Assembly (NCBI GenBank): GCA_035507915.1
Contig: DATJNS010000353.1
Coordinates: 1-12,643, forward strand
Length of the DNA: 12,643 nucleotides
Source of the DNA: JACQAI01 sp035507915
Lineage (GTDB): Bacteria; Pseudomonadota; Alphaproteobacteria; Elsterales; Elsteraceae
Direction of reading: 5' to 3'
Positions 1 to 7,424 of the stretch are shown piece after piece. The position numbers and the translations under genes were made by a program. A model generated the notes under the pieces. The model had not been told where the DNA came from, made no database searches, and was given only the letters and a program-made list of their open reading frames with translations. Within the stretch, counting starts at the first letter, position 1. Every line of letters begins with the position of its first letter.

Positions 1-136
1 ACATCCTCCTGATAAGGAATGAATCGGCGTCCGCTGAATGGAGCGGAGAGGCGCCGATTGAGAGCGGTATGGTTTCCGCAGGTGCCCGTGACCCACCCTC
101 GTGAATAGTGGCTATCCAGTTGGATGTCCGCTTCTC
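1..136. other. Non-coding left edge with a strong stem-loop
   Basis: I see no gene here. Positions 22-29 pair perfectly with 52-59 (8 bp, AATCGGCG with CGCCGATT), and inside this CCGCT (31-35) pairs with AGCGG (42-46) around a 6-nt loop. No T-run follows on either strand, so it is not a typical intrinsic terminator. It probably lies just outside the insertion sequence, but the element's boundary on this side is uncertain, so it could belong to the element. Short reading frames over this stretch lack ribosome binding sites and look like chance frames. Confidence 0.4.
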
Positions 137-145
137 TAATCGGCC

Positions 146-416
146 ATTTTGGGTCAAGCGCTTTCAGACTATCCACCCTGCACAGTGTCGATGTCGCCCG
201 CGGGCTCGTGCTTCTCTTCGGAATCGGCTCCAGGGCCCTTCCATCATGGGATCCGAGGACGGGGCGGAACTATCTTTGGGTCGGCCTGGCCGTGTTGCGG
301 ACGGCCGGTCCAAGCGGACATACGAACTCGCCTCATCCATCGTCCCGCGAGGGACATCATTCCACCGCTCGGTGGAACTCGAGGGTCCTCCTATCCTGTT
401 TGATCGAGCACGGTTC
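146..416 (-). ncRNA. Candidate IS guide RNA region (bridge/seek RNA), exact ends unknown
   Basis: This is about 270 nt of non-coding DNA directly after the recombinase stop codon. It holds three close hairpins: TTCCACCG/CGGTGGAA (360-377), GTCCC/GGGAC closing a 4-nt GCGA loop on the strand as given (342-355), and GTCC/GGAC around AAGC (308-319). Members of the IS1111 subgroup carry their guide RNA between the recombinase stop and the end of the element, whereas the IS110 subgroup carries it before the gene. Placing a guide RNA here is inference from position, length and folding. I could not identify the donor- and target-matching loops because the insertion junction is unsure. The alternative is plain non-coding element DNA. 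Confidence 0.25.
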
Positions 417-1454
417 TCAGGCCGCTGCCGCCGCCTGTTCGCGGGTCCACCGGAACTCGCTGCCGTCTACCCAGATGCGGTGCAGGATCACGGCCAACCG
501 CCGCGCCAGCGCCACGATCGCCTTCTTCATCCCGCGACGTCTGGCGATCTTCATCGCCCACGCCTTGAGCCAGGACCATTTGGTTGAGCGCACCAGCATG
601 ATGTGGGCCGCCTCGTAGAGCATCACCCGCATCATCTCGTCGCCGCACCGTGATATCCCACCCGTTCGGTCGATCTCGCCGGATTGGTACTTCGATGGCG
701 TCAGTCCAAACACCGCCCCGACGGCCTTGGAGTTTCGGAAGCGGGCGGGGACGTCGACGGTGGCGCGATAGGTCAGTGCCACCACAGGGCCGACACCGGG
801 CACCGTCATCAGGCGTCGGCACACCTGGTCATTGCGTACGATCGCCAACAGGCGACCGTGAAGAATGCCGATCTGCTCGCGAAGTGTCCGCCGCACGATC
901 AGCAGCGGTTCGACCAGCCCGGCGAGATCCGGCAGGTCCGCGACGAGGTCGCGAATGCGGACCTCGAACTTCGACGCTCCCACCACGCCCACCTTGAGAC
1001 CGAAGTTACGCAACGTCCCGCGCAGGTCGTTATCGATGGCGATCGCCTTCGACTGCAGCAATTTGCGATGGGTCAGCAGCATCCGCAGCTTCTGGCTGCG
1101 CAGCGTCTTGACGTGCACCGGCCGATAAAGTCCCGCTCGCATCATCTGCGCCATGCCACGCGCATCGTTGCGGTCCGTCTTGTTGACCTGCGCCTGCAAC
1201 ACCGCCCGCATGTGCCGCGTCTCGACGCAGATCACCGGCAGGCCGGCCTCGGCAAGCGCGCTGAACAGCCATTGCGACAGCGGCCCGGCTTCAAGTCCTA
1301 TCCGCTTGAAGCGGTAAAGCGGGTTCGTCAGTACTGGCAACAGAGCTTCAGGCTCGCTCGCTACCTTCACTTCCCGCACGATCTTGCCCGTGTCATCCAC
1401 GATGCAGACGCTGGTCTCCTTGACCGACACGTCCATTCCCGCAAAATGCTCCAT
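417..1454 (-). CDS. IS110-family transposase (DEDD recombinase)
   Basis: The 345-residue product is full length for an IS110-family transposase, which moves circular IS intermediates using a RuvC-like DEDD domain and a C-terminal serine-containing domain, directed by an element-encoded guide RNA in studied members. The N-terminal domain (about 5-160) shows the acidic residues: Asp8 in GMDVSVKETS, Glu55 in IGLEAGPLS, and Asp94 and Asp97 in KTDRNDARGMAQMMR, a family hallmark. The C-terminal IS116/IS110/IS902-type domain (about 215-305) begins with LMTVPGVGPVVALTYRA and contains YQSGEIDRTGGISRCGDEMMR-like residues with conserved Ser and Gly (257-276). The ATG at 1454 is preceded by AAGGAG with suitable spacing. 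I see no frameshift or stop, so it may be active. The tail is alanine-rich. Family assignment is firm; subgroup is not. Confidence 0.93.
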   Translation of the reverse strand: MEHFAGMDVSVKETSVCIVDDTGKIVREVKVASEPEALLPVLTNPLYRFKRIGLEAGPLSQWLFSALAEAGLPVICVETRHMRAVLQAQVNKTDRNDARGMAQMMRAGLYRPVHVKTLRSQKLRMLLTHRKLLQSKAIAIDNDLRGTLRNFGLKVGVVGASKFEVRIRDLVADLPDLAGLVEPLLIVRRTLREQIGILHGRLLAIVRNDQVCRRLMTVPGVGPVVALTYRATVDVPARFRNSKAVGAVFGLTPSKYQSGEIDRTGGISRCGDEMMRVMLYEAAHIMLVRSTKWSWLKAWAMKIARRRGMKKAIVALARRLAVILHRIWVDGSEFRWTREQAAAAA

Positions 1455-1525
1455 GCTGCGCTTCTCCTTCTGATGCTTGAGGCCATGACCACGGACCTCG
1501 TTTCACCATCAGCCTGAAGCGCAGC
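1455..1525 (-). promoter_or_regulatory. Leader hairpin hiding the transposase ribosome binding site
   Basis: Read on the minus strand, the segment just before the transposase ATG can pair with DNA 30-70 nt further upstream. GCTGCGCTTC (1455-1464) is the exact complement of GAAGCGCAGC (1516-1525), and CTGATG (1470-1475) is the exact complement of CATCAG (1507-1512). The AAGGAG ribosome binding site falls in the small internal loop between the two stems, and a weaker GAGG/CCTC pairing (1479-1482 with 1496-1499) can extend the fold inward. Such hairpins in other insertion sequences keep read-through transcripts from being translated into transposase. That role is inferred here; the pairing is seen directly. 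Confidence 0.5.
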
Positions 1526-1578
1526 ACCCTAAATCCCCAGCTTTCCACGAGCCGACGGCCGATTACCCTATCTGTGGG

Positions 1579-2121
1579 TCAGGGCCCGAGCGTGCGGCCA
1601 AGCTGCCCGATGAGCGCTTCGGCGAGGCGTGGGCCCAGCGTTCGCTCGTCCGCGCCGGTCAACGAGCCGACGGCATCGCCGCGCCATAGCACCTCGCCGG
1701 TCTCGTGCCACTCGAGGCTCATGTGCAATCGGTACTTGGCGGCGCCCGGCGTCTCATCGGAGCGCGCGCTCTGGGTGTCCTCCAGGTGATCGGTCGTGAA
1801 GCGCAAGACCAGCGGCGCCTCGTCGGTCAGCGTGCGCTTTTGCGCCACGAGCTCGCGCTTGATCACGCTGCGCAGCTGGAGATTGGCGGTGCTGTTGTCG
1901 AGCACCTTGACGAAGATCGATGCGCCGGCCGGAACCGGTTCGAACGATCGCGCGGTCACGGTGACGCCGTCCAGGCCGTCGGCGCGCGCGGCCGTCGGCG
2001 CCATGATGGCGAAAGCCACGATCGCGACCCCGACGAGCAGGGCGCGCCGAGCCACCGCGCGCGCCCGGCATGAAGCCGGTATCGTCGTCACGCCGGACAC
2101 CACCCCCGGGTCGCCGCGCAT
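1579..2121 (-). CDS. Small exported protein of unknown function
   Basis: The 180-residue product starts at an ATG with GAGGAGG five bases upstream; a second ATG four bases earlier is in another frame and too close to that site. The N-terminus is arginine-rich, then hydrophobic (ALLVGVAIVAFAIMAPTA, about 27-44), and ends in an ARA-D signal-peptidase-like site near residue 47, so a periplasmic protein is likely. There is no lipobox cysteine. The mature part (about 130 residues) has alternating strand-like segments and tracts such as SIFVKVLDNSTAN and LVLRFTTDHL. I do not recognise a named family. It sits alone: the IS begins just after its stop, which may have separated it from its terminator or a downstream gene. 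Confidence 0.7.
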   Translation of the reverse strand: MRGDPGVVSGVTTIPASCRARAVARRALLVGVAIVAFAIMAPTAARADGLDGVTVTARSFEPVPAGASIFVKVLDNSTANLQLRSVIKRELVAQKRTLTDEAPLVLRFTTDHLEDTQSARSDETPGAAKYRLHMSLEWHETGEVLWRGDAVGSLTGADERTLGPRLAEALIGQLGRTLGP

Positions 2122-2125
2122 TCAT

Positions 2126-2437
2126 CCCTCCTCGGCGCGCAGTCACGTTGGTCCGGGCCGCAGGGGCGCGCTTGGACGGAGATCAAGGGCGGCCGCGCCG
2201 GGACGCCCTGATGTAGCACATCACGGTGCCAGGCGCGGCATCCGATCGGCACGCGCCGTCGGCGCGGCCATCGCCGACGCCGACGCGGGCCGCGCTCCCG
2301 TCAGGACGTCGGCGGCCAGGCCGGCGGCTCGACGCCGAACTGCTTCGCGTATTCGGCGTGGAGCCGCTGCCAGCCGGAGAACGCCAACGCTCGCCGGCGG
2401 GCGATGAATTATCGATGCAGCGCTTTTCGGCGCGATG
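2126..2437 (-). other. Gene-poor gap with a possible 3' gene remnant
   Basis: No complete gene is supported here. On the minus strand, 2301-2405 reads as an open tail ending in TGA whose amino-acid content looks protein-like (AFSGWQRLHAEYAKQFGVEP, then a short proline-rich end). In the same frame a TAA lies immediately upstream at about 2410 and there is no ATG, so at most it is the end of a decayed gene. I cannot name its family. The rest of the stretch, including 2130-2300, is GC-rich and shows no promoter or terminator I would defend. Confidence 0.3.
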
Positions 2438-3171
2438 TCAGATGGCCGACAAGCCGCCGTCGACGGACAACTCCACCCCGTTCACGAAGCTCGAATCGTC
2501 CGAGGCAAGAAACAGCGCGACCGTCGCGATTTCCTCGGGACGTCCCATCTTTCCCCGCGGGATCAGGGATTCGAACTGCCGCTTCGTCTCCTCGTCGAAA
2601 ACCTGTTCCAGAATCGGTGTGGCGACCTGGCCCGGGCCAGCACGTTCACCCGGATGTTCCTGCCCTTCAGTTCGTTGAGCCACGTGCGCGCGAACGAGCG
2701 CAACGCCGCCTTGCTCGCCGAATACACGCCGTAACCAGGATAGCCCTTCACCGAAGCAACCGACCCGGTCATGAAGATCGATCCGCCGTCGTTGAGCAGC
2801 GGCAACGCCTTCTGGACCGTGAACAGCGTGCCGCGCGCATTCAGGCCGAAGGCCGCATCGAAGTGCTGCTCGGTAACCTCGCCCAGCATGACGTTTTCGC
2901 CCGTGCCGGCGCTCGCGAACAGGACGTCGATCTTGCCCTTTTGCCGTTTGACCGTGTCGAACAGGCGGTCGAGGTCGTCGAGATCGGCCGCGTCGCCGCG
3001 CACGCCGGTCACGTTCCGGCCGATCAGCTTGACGGCCGCGTCGAGCGCCTCCTGCCGTCGACCCGTGATGAAGACATAGGCGCCTTCTTCGACGAACCGC
3101 TTGGCGCTCGCCAGCGCCATGCCGCTCGATCCACCCGTGATGACGGCGACCTTACCCTCGAGCTTTCCCAT
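2438..3171 (-). pseudogene. SDR-family oxidoreductase, frameshifted
   Basis: This is a classical short-chain dehydrogenase/reductase gene. The ATG at 3171 is chosen because AGGAG lies five bases upstream; an in-frame ATG at 3189 would swallow that site. Residues 1-179 give the Rossmann fold: TGGSSGMA (12-19), ASAG (86-89), Asn111, Ser137 in GSVAS, and Tyr150 with Lys154 in YSASK. Near 2627-2640 the frame is lost in GGCCCGGGCC. One base restored there joins NVLA to PGQVATP and a normal C-terminus (EEIATVALFLASDDSSFVNG, ending GLSAI), giving about 244 residues, typical for the family. The nucleotide-binding motif normally reads TGxxxGxG, but its last glycine is Ala19 here. The break may be a real mutation or a sequencing error in a GC palindrome. 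It is divergent from a LysR-type gene, its likely regulator. The substrate is unknown. Confidence 0.85.
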
Positions 3172-3310
3172 GACTTCTCCTTTCGCCATGCCGGACAGCG
3201 TCGCTGTTCCGATTTCCGCCAGCGCGACATCTGCACACGCCGGCTCCTCGTCGTGGATCTACGTGGGGAGTGCGGGGCTGGGTGGGATTCGCGAATTCCC
3301 GACATCGGTT

Positions 3311-3324
3311 GTGCATATATGCAC
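3311..3324. promoter_or_regulatory. Perfect 14-bp palindrome, candidate LysR operator
   Basis: GTGCATATATGCAC is perfectly self-complementary and stands out as AT-rich in the 232-bp space between the divergent SDR and LysR-type genes. LysR regulators usually bind an interrupted palindrome containing T-N11-A between themselves and a divergent target. This site has T-N10-A (3312-3323), so it is close to but not the textbook form. It lies about 30 bp upstream of the TATAAT at 3356, suitable for autoregulation. Confidence 0.45.
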
Positions 3325-3355
3325 CACGGGGCGACGGGATTGAGCCGCGCGCGAC

Positions 3356-3361
3356 TATAAT
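3356..3361 (+). promoter_or_regulatory. Consensus -10 hexamer of the LysR gene
   Basis: TATAAT matches the sigma-70 -10 consensus exactly, 42 bases before the LysR-gene ATG. No good -35 lies at 16-18 bp upstream; the TTGAGC at 3340-3345 is only 10 bp away, too close. Activator-dependent or weak transcription is plausible. Confidence 0.4.
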
Positions 3362-3403
3362 GCGGCCGTCGCCGTCACCATCTGCGGTGCAGGACCGCGC
3401 GAG

Positions 3404-4300
3404 ATGATCGACTGGGATGACGTTCGTTACTTTCTTGCCGTCGCGCGCGGGGGCTCGGTCCGGGCTGCTGCCGAGCGCCTCCAGGTGAACCACTCCACCG
3501 TGCTGCGGCGCATCGCCCAGCTGGAGGAGCGCCTCGGCGCGCACATGTTCGAGAAGCTGCCGTCGGGCTACCGTCTGACGGATGCCGGTGAGGAGATCCT
3601 CGAGCTGGCGGTCCAGATGGAAGCGTCGTCGAACCAGCTCGAGACGCGCGTCTTCGGCCGCGACGAGAGCGTGGGCGGGCTTTTGCGCGTGACGCTGGCG
3701 CCGACCCTCGCGACGCACCTCCTCATGCCGGACATCGCCGATTTCGCGCGTCTGCATCCCGACGTCGAGATCGAAATATTGGCGTCCGGCGAGCTGGCAA
3801 ATCTGACCAACCGAGAGGCCGACGTCGCGATCCGCGTCGTCTACGACCGCACGACCCTGCCGCTCAATCTCCATGGCCTGAAGGGACCGGAGGTGTTCGG
3901 CGGCGTCTACATGTCGCGCGATCGCCTTGACGCATGGCGCGCGGGGGCGCGCGACGGCATCCGGTGGATCGTCATAAGCATGCATGGAATCCCGGACTGG
4001 GCGCGCGCGGGTGAGGTTCGCACCACGGAGGTTCCGTTCAGGACCACGGACGCCGAGGCGCAGATCGTTGCGGTGCGGCAGGGGCTTGGGATCACGACGC
4101 TGCCTTGCTTCGTGGGCGACGCCGACCCGCTGCTGGCGAGGGTACCGGGCACCCCCCTGCACATGCACGGAACGCTCTGGCTGCTCACGCAGGGCGAAAC
4201 GCGCAAGACGAAGCGCGTGCGGCTTTTCACGGCGTTCGTGTCTCTCAGGCTCGCCGCGCACGCGCCGCTTCTCGCGGGACGATCCCATTCCCGCGACTGA
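3404..4300 (+). CDS. LysR-type transcriptional regulator
   Basis: The 298-residue product has the usual size and order for the family. The N-terminal winged helix-turn-helix (about 3-62) includes DVRYFLAVARGGSVRAAAERL, NHSTVLRRIAQLEERLG and a wing ending RLTDAGEEIL. After a linker helix, the periplasmic-binding-protein-like effector domain (about 90-285) starts with GGLLRVTLAPTLATHLLMPD, contains ADVAIRVV, and has GLGITTLPCFVGD near its end, typical of these domains. AGGA lies nine bases before the ATG. It is divergent from the broken SDR gene with a palindrome between, which suggests it controls that gene and itself; the effector is unknown. The strand and frame are secure, and long frames on the opposite strand here are chance frames. 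Confidence 0.92.
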   Translation: MIDWDDVRYFLAVARGGSVRAAAERLQVNHSTVLRRIAQLEERLGAHMFEKLPSGYRLTDAGEEILELAVQMEASSNQLETRVFGRDESVGGLLRVTLAPTLATHLLMPDIADFARLHPDVEIEILASGELANLTNREADVAIRVVYDRTTLPLNLHGLKGPEVFGGVYMSRDRLDAWRAGARDGIRWIVISMHGIPDWARAGEVRTTEVPFRTTDAEAQIVAVRQGLGITTLPCFVGDADPLLARVPGTPLHMHGTLWLLTQGETRKTKRVRLFTAFVSLRLAAHAPLLAGRSHSRD

Positions 4301-4494
4301 CGCGCGGCCGGTCGCCGACGACGATTGCACGCCGGCGCGGTATTCGATGCGGCAGGCGCCGAGCGCCGCGCTCACGAGCGCCGTCGGCCTGCCGTATTTC
4401 CGAGTCGGTTCGGCGATATCGCCCGATTCCACCGATCCGCGGCGTTGCGCGCGTCGCGTGGGTCGGCGACACTGAAAGTCTGCCTGTCTGGTCC

Positions 4495-7365
4495 GTGGGT
4501 CCCCGGGTGTCTGGCGCGAGCTCCAACCTCGTCTATGCGTGCGAGCAATGGGAGATCGACCTCGGCCGGCGTGAGCTTCGGTCGCGCGGCACCCCCGTGC
4601 CCCTCGGCAGTCGCGCCTTCGAGATCGTCACCGTCCTGGTCCAAGCGGCCAGCGAGCTCGTCACCAAGGACCACCTAATGGAGCGCGTGTGGCCGGGCGC
4701 CACCGTCGGCGAGGCGACGATCCACGTGCACATCTCCGCGGTCCGCAAGGCGCTGGGCTCCGGTCGCGGCCTGCTGAAGACCGCCTCCGGTCGCGGCTAT
4801 CGCCTGCTCGGAAGCTGGACGCCTTTGGAGCAGGCGGGGGCCGCCGCGCCGGTCGCCGCCCCGCCGACGCGGGCAACCGGCGCGCCGCCACCGAACAATT
4901 TCCCTCCGGTCGTCACGCGTCTGGTCGGTCGGTCGGCGGCTGCGCAGATCGTGCGCGACCTCGTCTCCGCCTATCGGGCGGTGACCCTGACGGGCCCGGG
5001 CGGCATCGGCAAAACCTCCCTGGCCATCAAAGCTGTCCGTTATCTCCTGCCCGATTTCGAAGACGGCGGGTGGATCGTCGAGCTGGCCTCGCTGTCCGAT
5101 CCCGACCTCGTGCCGTCGACGGTGGCCGGCGTGCTCGGGTTGAAGCTCGGCCGCGAGATATCGGCGGAGTCGGTTGCGCGCATCGTCGGCGAAAAACATC
5201 TGCTGCTGGTGCTCGACAATTGCGAGCACCTCATCGACGCGGTGGCGAACCTCGCCGAGACGATGATCCGACTGTGCCCGCGTACCACGATTCTGGCAAC
5301 CAGCCGCGAAGTCCTGCGGATCGACGGCGAGACCGTCTATCGGGTTCCACCGCTCGACGTGCCCGCGCCGGAGCACGACGCGCCGGACCACATCCTCGGT
5401 CACAGCGCGGTCGAGCTGTTCGTCGCCCGGAGCAAGTCGCTGGACACCGGCTTCTCGGCCGGCGCCAGCGACCTCGCATCGATCGGCGAGATCTGCCGAC
5501 GCCTCGACGGCATGCCGCTCGCCATCGAGTTCGCCGCGGCGCGTGCCGCCACGTTGGGCGTTCAGCAGGTCGCCATGGGCCTGGGCGATCGCTTCGCGCT
5601 GCTGACGGCCGGCCGCCGCACCGCGCTGCCGCGATACCGCACGCTGCGCGCGACGCTCGATTGGAGCCACGAGCTGCTGCCGGATGCCGAGCGGCAGTTG
5701 CTGCGGCGGTTGGCGCTCTTCCCCGCCGGCTTCACCATCGATGCGGCCGCCGCCGTCATGACGGATACCGCGCTCGATGGCGCGGCGGTGACGGACGGCA
5801 TCGCCAACCTCGTGGCAAAATCATTGGTCGCGCTGGACAAGGCGGATAGCGGCGCGCGCTGGCGTCTGCTCGATACCATCCGGGCCTACGCGCTCGAGAA
5901 GCTCGGAGACAGCGGCGAAGTCCGGCAGGTGGCGCGGCTTCAGGCGGAATTCTATCTGGCGCTGTTCGCGCCGTTCGGTACCGAGGGGCGGCTTCAGGCC
6001 GCCATCGATGACCTCGGGCGCTATCGCGTCGAAGTCGACAATCTCCGCGCGGCGCTGAACTGGGCGTTGTCACCTGGCGGTGATGCGGCCTTGGGGGTGG
6101 CGCTGGCTGCCGTCGCGGCGGACTTCTGGATCGCGGCGTCGCTGATGCCGGAGGCCTGCGAATGGGCCGGCAAGGCGCTGGCGCAGATCGGCGACGCCGC
6201 CGGCACGCATCGCGAAATGATCCTGCGATGCAACTTCGGCATGACGCTGATCTATTCGAGGGGAATGGTCGATCCGGCTCGGGACGCGCTTGCGCGCGGA
6301 CTGACCCTCGCGCGCGCCTTGGCGGATTTCGACTATCAGCAACGGACGACGCTCGGTCTCTGGCTGTTCGCCGCCCGCTCATCGGCACTGGAAGACGCGC
6401 TGGCGGTTTCACGCCCGCTCGAGACGGTGGTCGGCCCTGACGACCGGCAATCCCGGGCCGTGGCCGACTGGCTGATCGGGATACCGTACGTCTATTTCGC
6501 CGAGCACATCGAGGCGACCACACGATTGCAGCGGGCGATCGATCGATATCCGATCGAAAGCCGGGACCGGGACACGGTCCGATTGACCAGCGACCTCTTG
6601 GCATCGGCCTCCGGCCATGTTGCGGTCAGCCTGCTGTCGCTCGGTCGGGTGGATGCGGCAACGCGGGCGGTCACGCGCGCGATCGACGACGCGCGCGGCG
6701 GGAACCAGGGCAATGTGCTGTGCATCGCGCTGGCGTTTGCGGCCGGCTTCATCTTTCTGAGCCTTGGCGAGTTGGACCAGGCCGAGCGTCATGGCGAGGA
6801 GCTGATCGTTCACGCCGAAAAGGAGAAGCTGCAGCCATTCCATGCGGCCGGCCTTTGTGTCCGAGGCAGTGTCGCGGCTCGGCGCGGCGCCCCCGATACC
6901 GGGGTCGATCTGCTGCGCCGTGGCCTCGCGGACATCCGAGCGGCGTCGTATCTGCTGTTCTACCCGATTTTCCTGATCGAGCTCGCTGCCGCGCTGGGCG
7001 CGCTTGGCCGCATCGACGAGGGTCTCGCCGAGATCGACACGGCGCTGCGCTTCGCGGCGGAGACGGGCCACCGGTGGCTCGTGCCCGAAACCTTGCGGGT
7101 CCAGGGCCAGCTGTTGGCGCTGCGCGATCCGGACGACCCGGCGGTCGAGGATTGCTTGCATCGAGGGGCTCAAGTGGCCCGCGAGCAGGACGCCTTGTTC
7201 TGGGAGTTGCGGCTGACCGTGAGCCTCGCGCGCTTACGGGTGACCCAGCGCCGCCACGACGAGGCGCGACAAATTCTGGCGCCGGTCCATGGCCGGTTCA
7301 CCGAGGGTTTCGAGACGACGGATTTCCGTGCCGCGACGGCGCTGCTCGACGCGCTGACGCCGTAA
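4495..7365 (+). CDS. Winged-helix / STAND ATPase regulator
   Basis: The product (956 residues from the GTG at 4495) is a predicted one-protein regulator. Residues 13-104 form an OmpR/PhoB-type winged helix (SRAFEIVTVLVQAASELVTK, then VGEATIHVHISAVRKALG and GRGYRLLG). A Pro/Ala-rich linker follows (about 105-140). The STAND/NB-ARC-like ATPase has Walker A GPGGIGKTS (167-175), Walker B LLLVLDN (236-242), TSR at 269-271 and GMPLAIEFAAAR from 339. The C-terminal half (about 480-950) is helical and alanine-rich, resembling tetratricopeptide repeats that in such proteins sense a ligand or partner. There is no BTAD domain, unlike AfsR/SARP proteins. The start is uncertain: the frame stays open upstream into the LysR gene, and GTG at 4495 or 4507 are the only sensible starts before the winged helix, neither with a clear ribosome binding site. 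Target genes are unknown. The 194 bp before it shows nothing else. Confidence 0.85.
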   Translation: MGPRVSGASSNLVYACEQWEIDLGRRELRSRGTPVPLGSRAFEIVTVLVQAASELVTKDHLMERVWPGATVGEATIHVHISAVRKALGSGRGLLKTASGRGYRLLGSWTPLEQAGAAAPVAAPPTRATGAPPPNNFPPVVTRLVGRSAAAQIVRDLVSAYRAVTLTGPGGIGKTSLAIKAVRYLLPDFEDGGWIVELASLSDPDLVPSTVAGVLGLKLGREISAESVARIVGEKHLLLVLDNCEHLIDAVANLAETMIRLCPRTTILATSREVLRIDGETVYRVPPLDVPAPEHDAPDHILGHSAVELFVARSKSLDTGFSAGASDLASIGEICRRLDGMPLAIEFAAARAATLGVQQVAMGLGDRFALLTAGRRTALPRYRTLRATLDWSHELLPDAERQLLRRLALFPAGFTIDAAAAVMTDTALDGAAVTDGIANLVAKSLVALDKADSGARWRLLDTIRAYALEKLGDSGEVRQVARLQAEFYLALFAPFGTEGRLQAAIDDLGRYRVEVDNLRAALNWALSPGGDAALGVALAAVAADFWIAASLMPEACEWAGKALAQIGDAAGTHREMILRCNFGMTLIYSRGMVDPARDALARGLTLARALADFDYQQRTTLGLWLFAARSSALEDALAVSRPLETVVGPDDRQSRAVADWLIGIPYVYFAEHIEATTRLQRAIDRYPIESRDRDTVRLTSDLLASASGHVAVSLLSLGRVDAATRAVTRAIDDARGGNQGNVLCIALAFAAGFIFLSLGELDQAERHGEELIVHAEKEKLQPFHAAGLCVRGSVAARRGAPDTGVDLLRRGLADIRAASYLLFYPIFLIELAAALGALGRIDEGLAEIDTALRFAAETGHRWLVPETLRVQGQLLALRDPDDPAVEDCLHRGAQVAREQDALFWELRLTVSLARLRVTQRRHDEARQILAPVHGRFTEGFETTDFRAATALLDALTP

Positions 7366-7424
7366 CGGGCAAGAGGTGGGTGATTGGCGGTCGCCGCCCG
7401 ACGCTTACGTCCGCGGCGACGGGT

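Larger units (their letters stand above)
137..1565 (-). mobile_element. IS110-family insertion sequence (ends approximate)
   Basis: The element is defined by its intact recombinase gene (417-1454). IS110-family elements lack normal terminal inverted repeats and usually make no target duplication, so the ends are hard to place. The only pair I found that suits an end is a 9-bp inverted repeat, TAATCGGCC at 137-145 and GGCCGATTA at 1557-1565. It would give an element of about 1.43 kb, a normal size for the family. A 9-bp match in this search space has a fair chance of being accidental. If right, the arrangement (short subterminal repeats and a long non-coding stretch after the recombinase gene) fits the IS1111 subgroup. 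The right end lies about 14 bp beyond the stop codon of the gene at 1579-2121, so the insertion appears to have spared that reading frame. Confidence 0.45.

Noticed and set aside
22..59. Left-edge stem-loop as an intrinsic terminator
   Set aside because: No T-run follows on either strand.
89..1581. TGACCCAC / GTGGGTCA inverted pair (89-96 and 1574-1581) as IS ends
   Set aside because: Only 8 bp, and the right copy includes the stop codon of the neighbouring gene, which would have to be supplied by the element.
3340..3345. TTGAGC as the -35 of the LysR promoter
   Set aside because: It is only 10 bp from the TATAAT, too near for sigma-70.
3152..4432. Long open frame on the minus strand opposite the LysR gene
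   Set aside because: It is Arg/His/Asp-rich like a complement-strand frame in GC-rich DNA and lies opposite a clear LysR gene.
4105..4494. ATG-started extension of the STAND regulator into the LysR gene
   Set aside because: The extension overlaps nearly 200 bp of the LysR gene in another frame, is arginine-rich without domain features, and the winged helix begins only after 4530.
7386..7398. GGCGG-TCG-CCGCC hairpin after the STAND gene as a terminator
   Set aside because: Short stem with no T-run; such hairpins are common by chance in GC-rich DNA.
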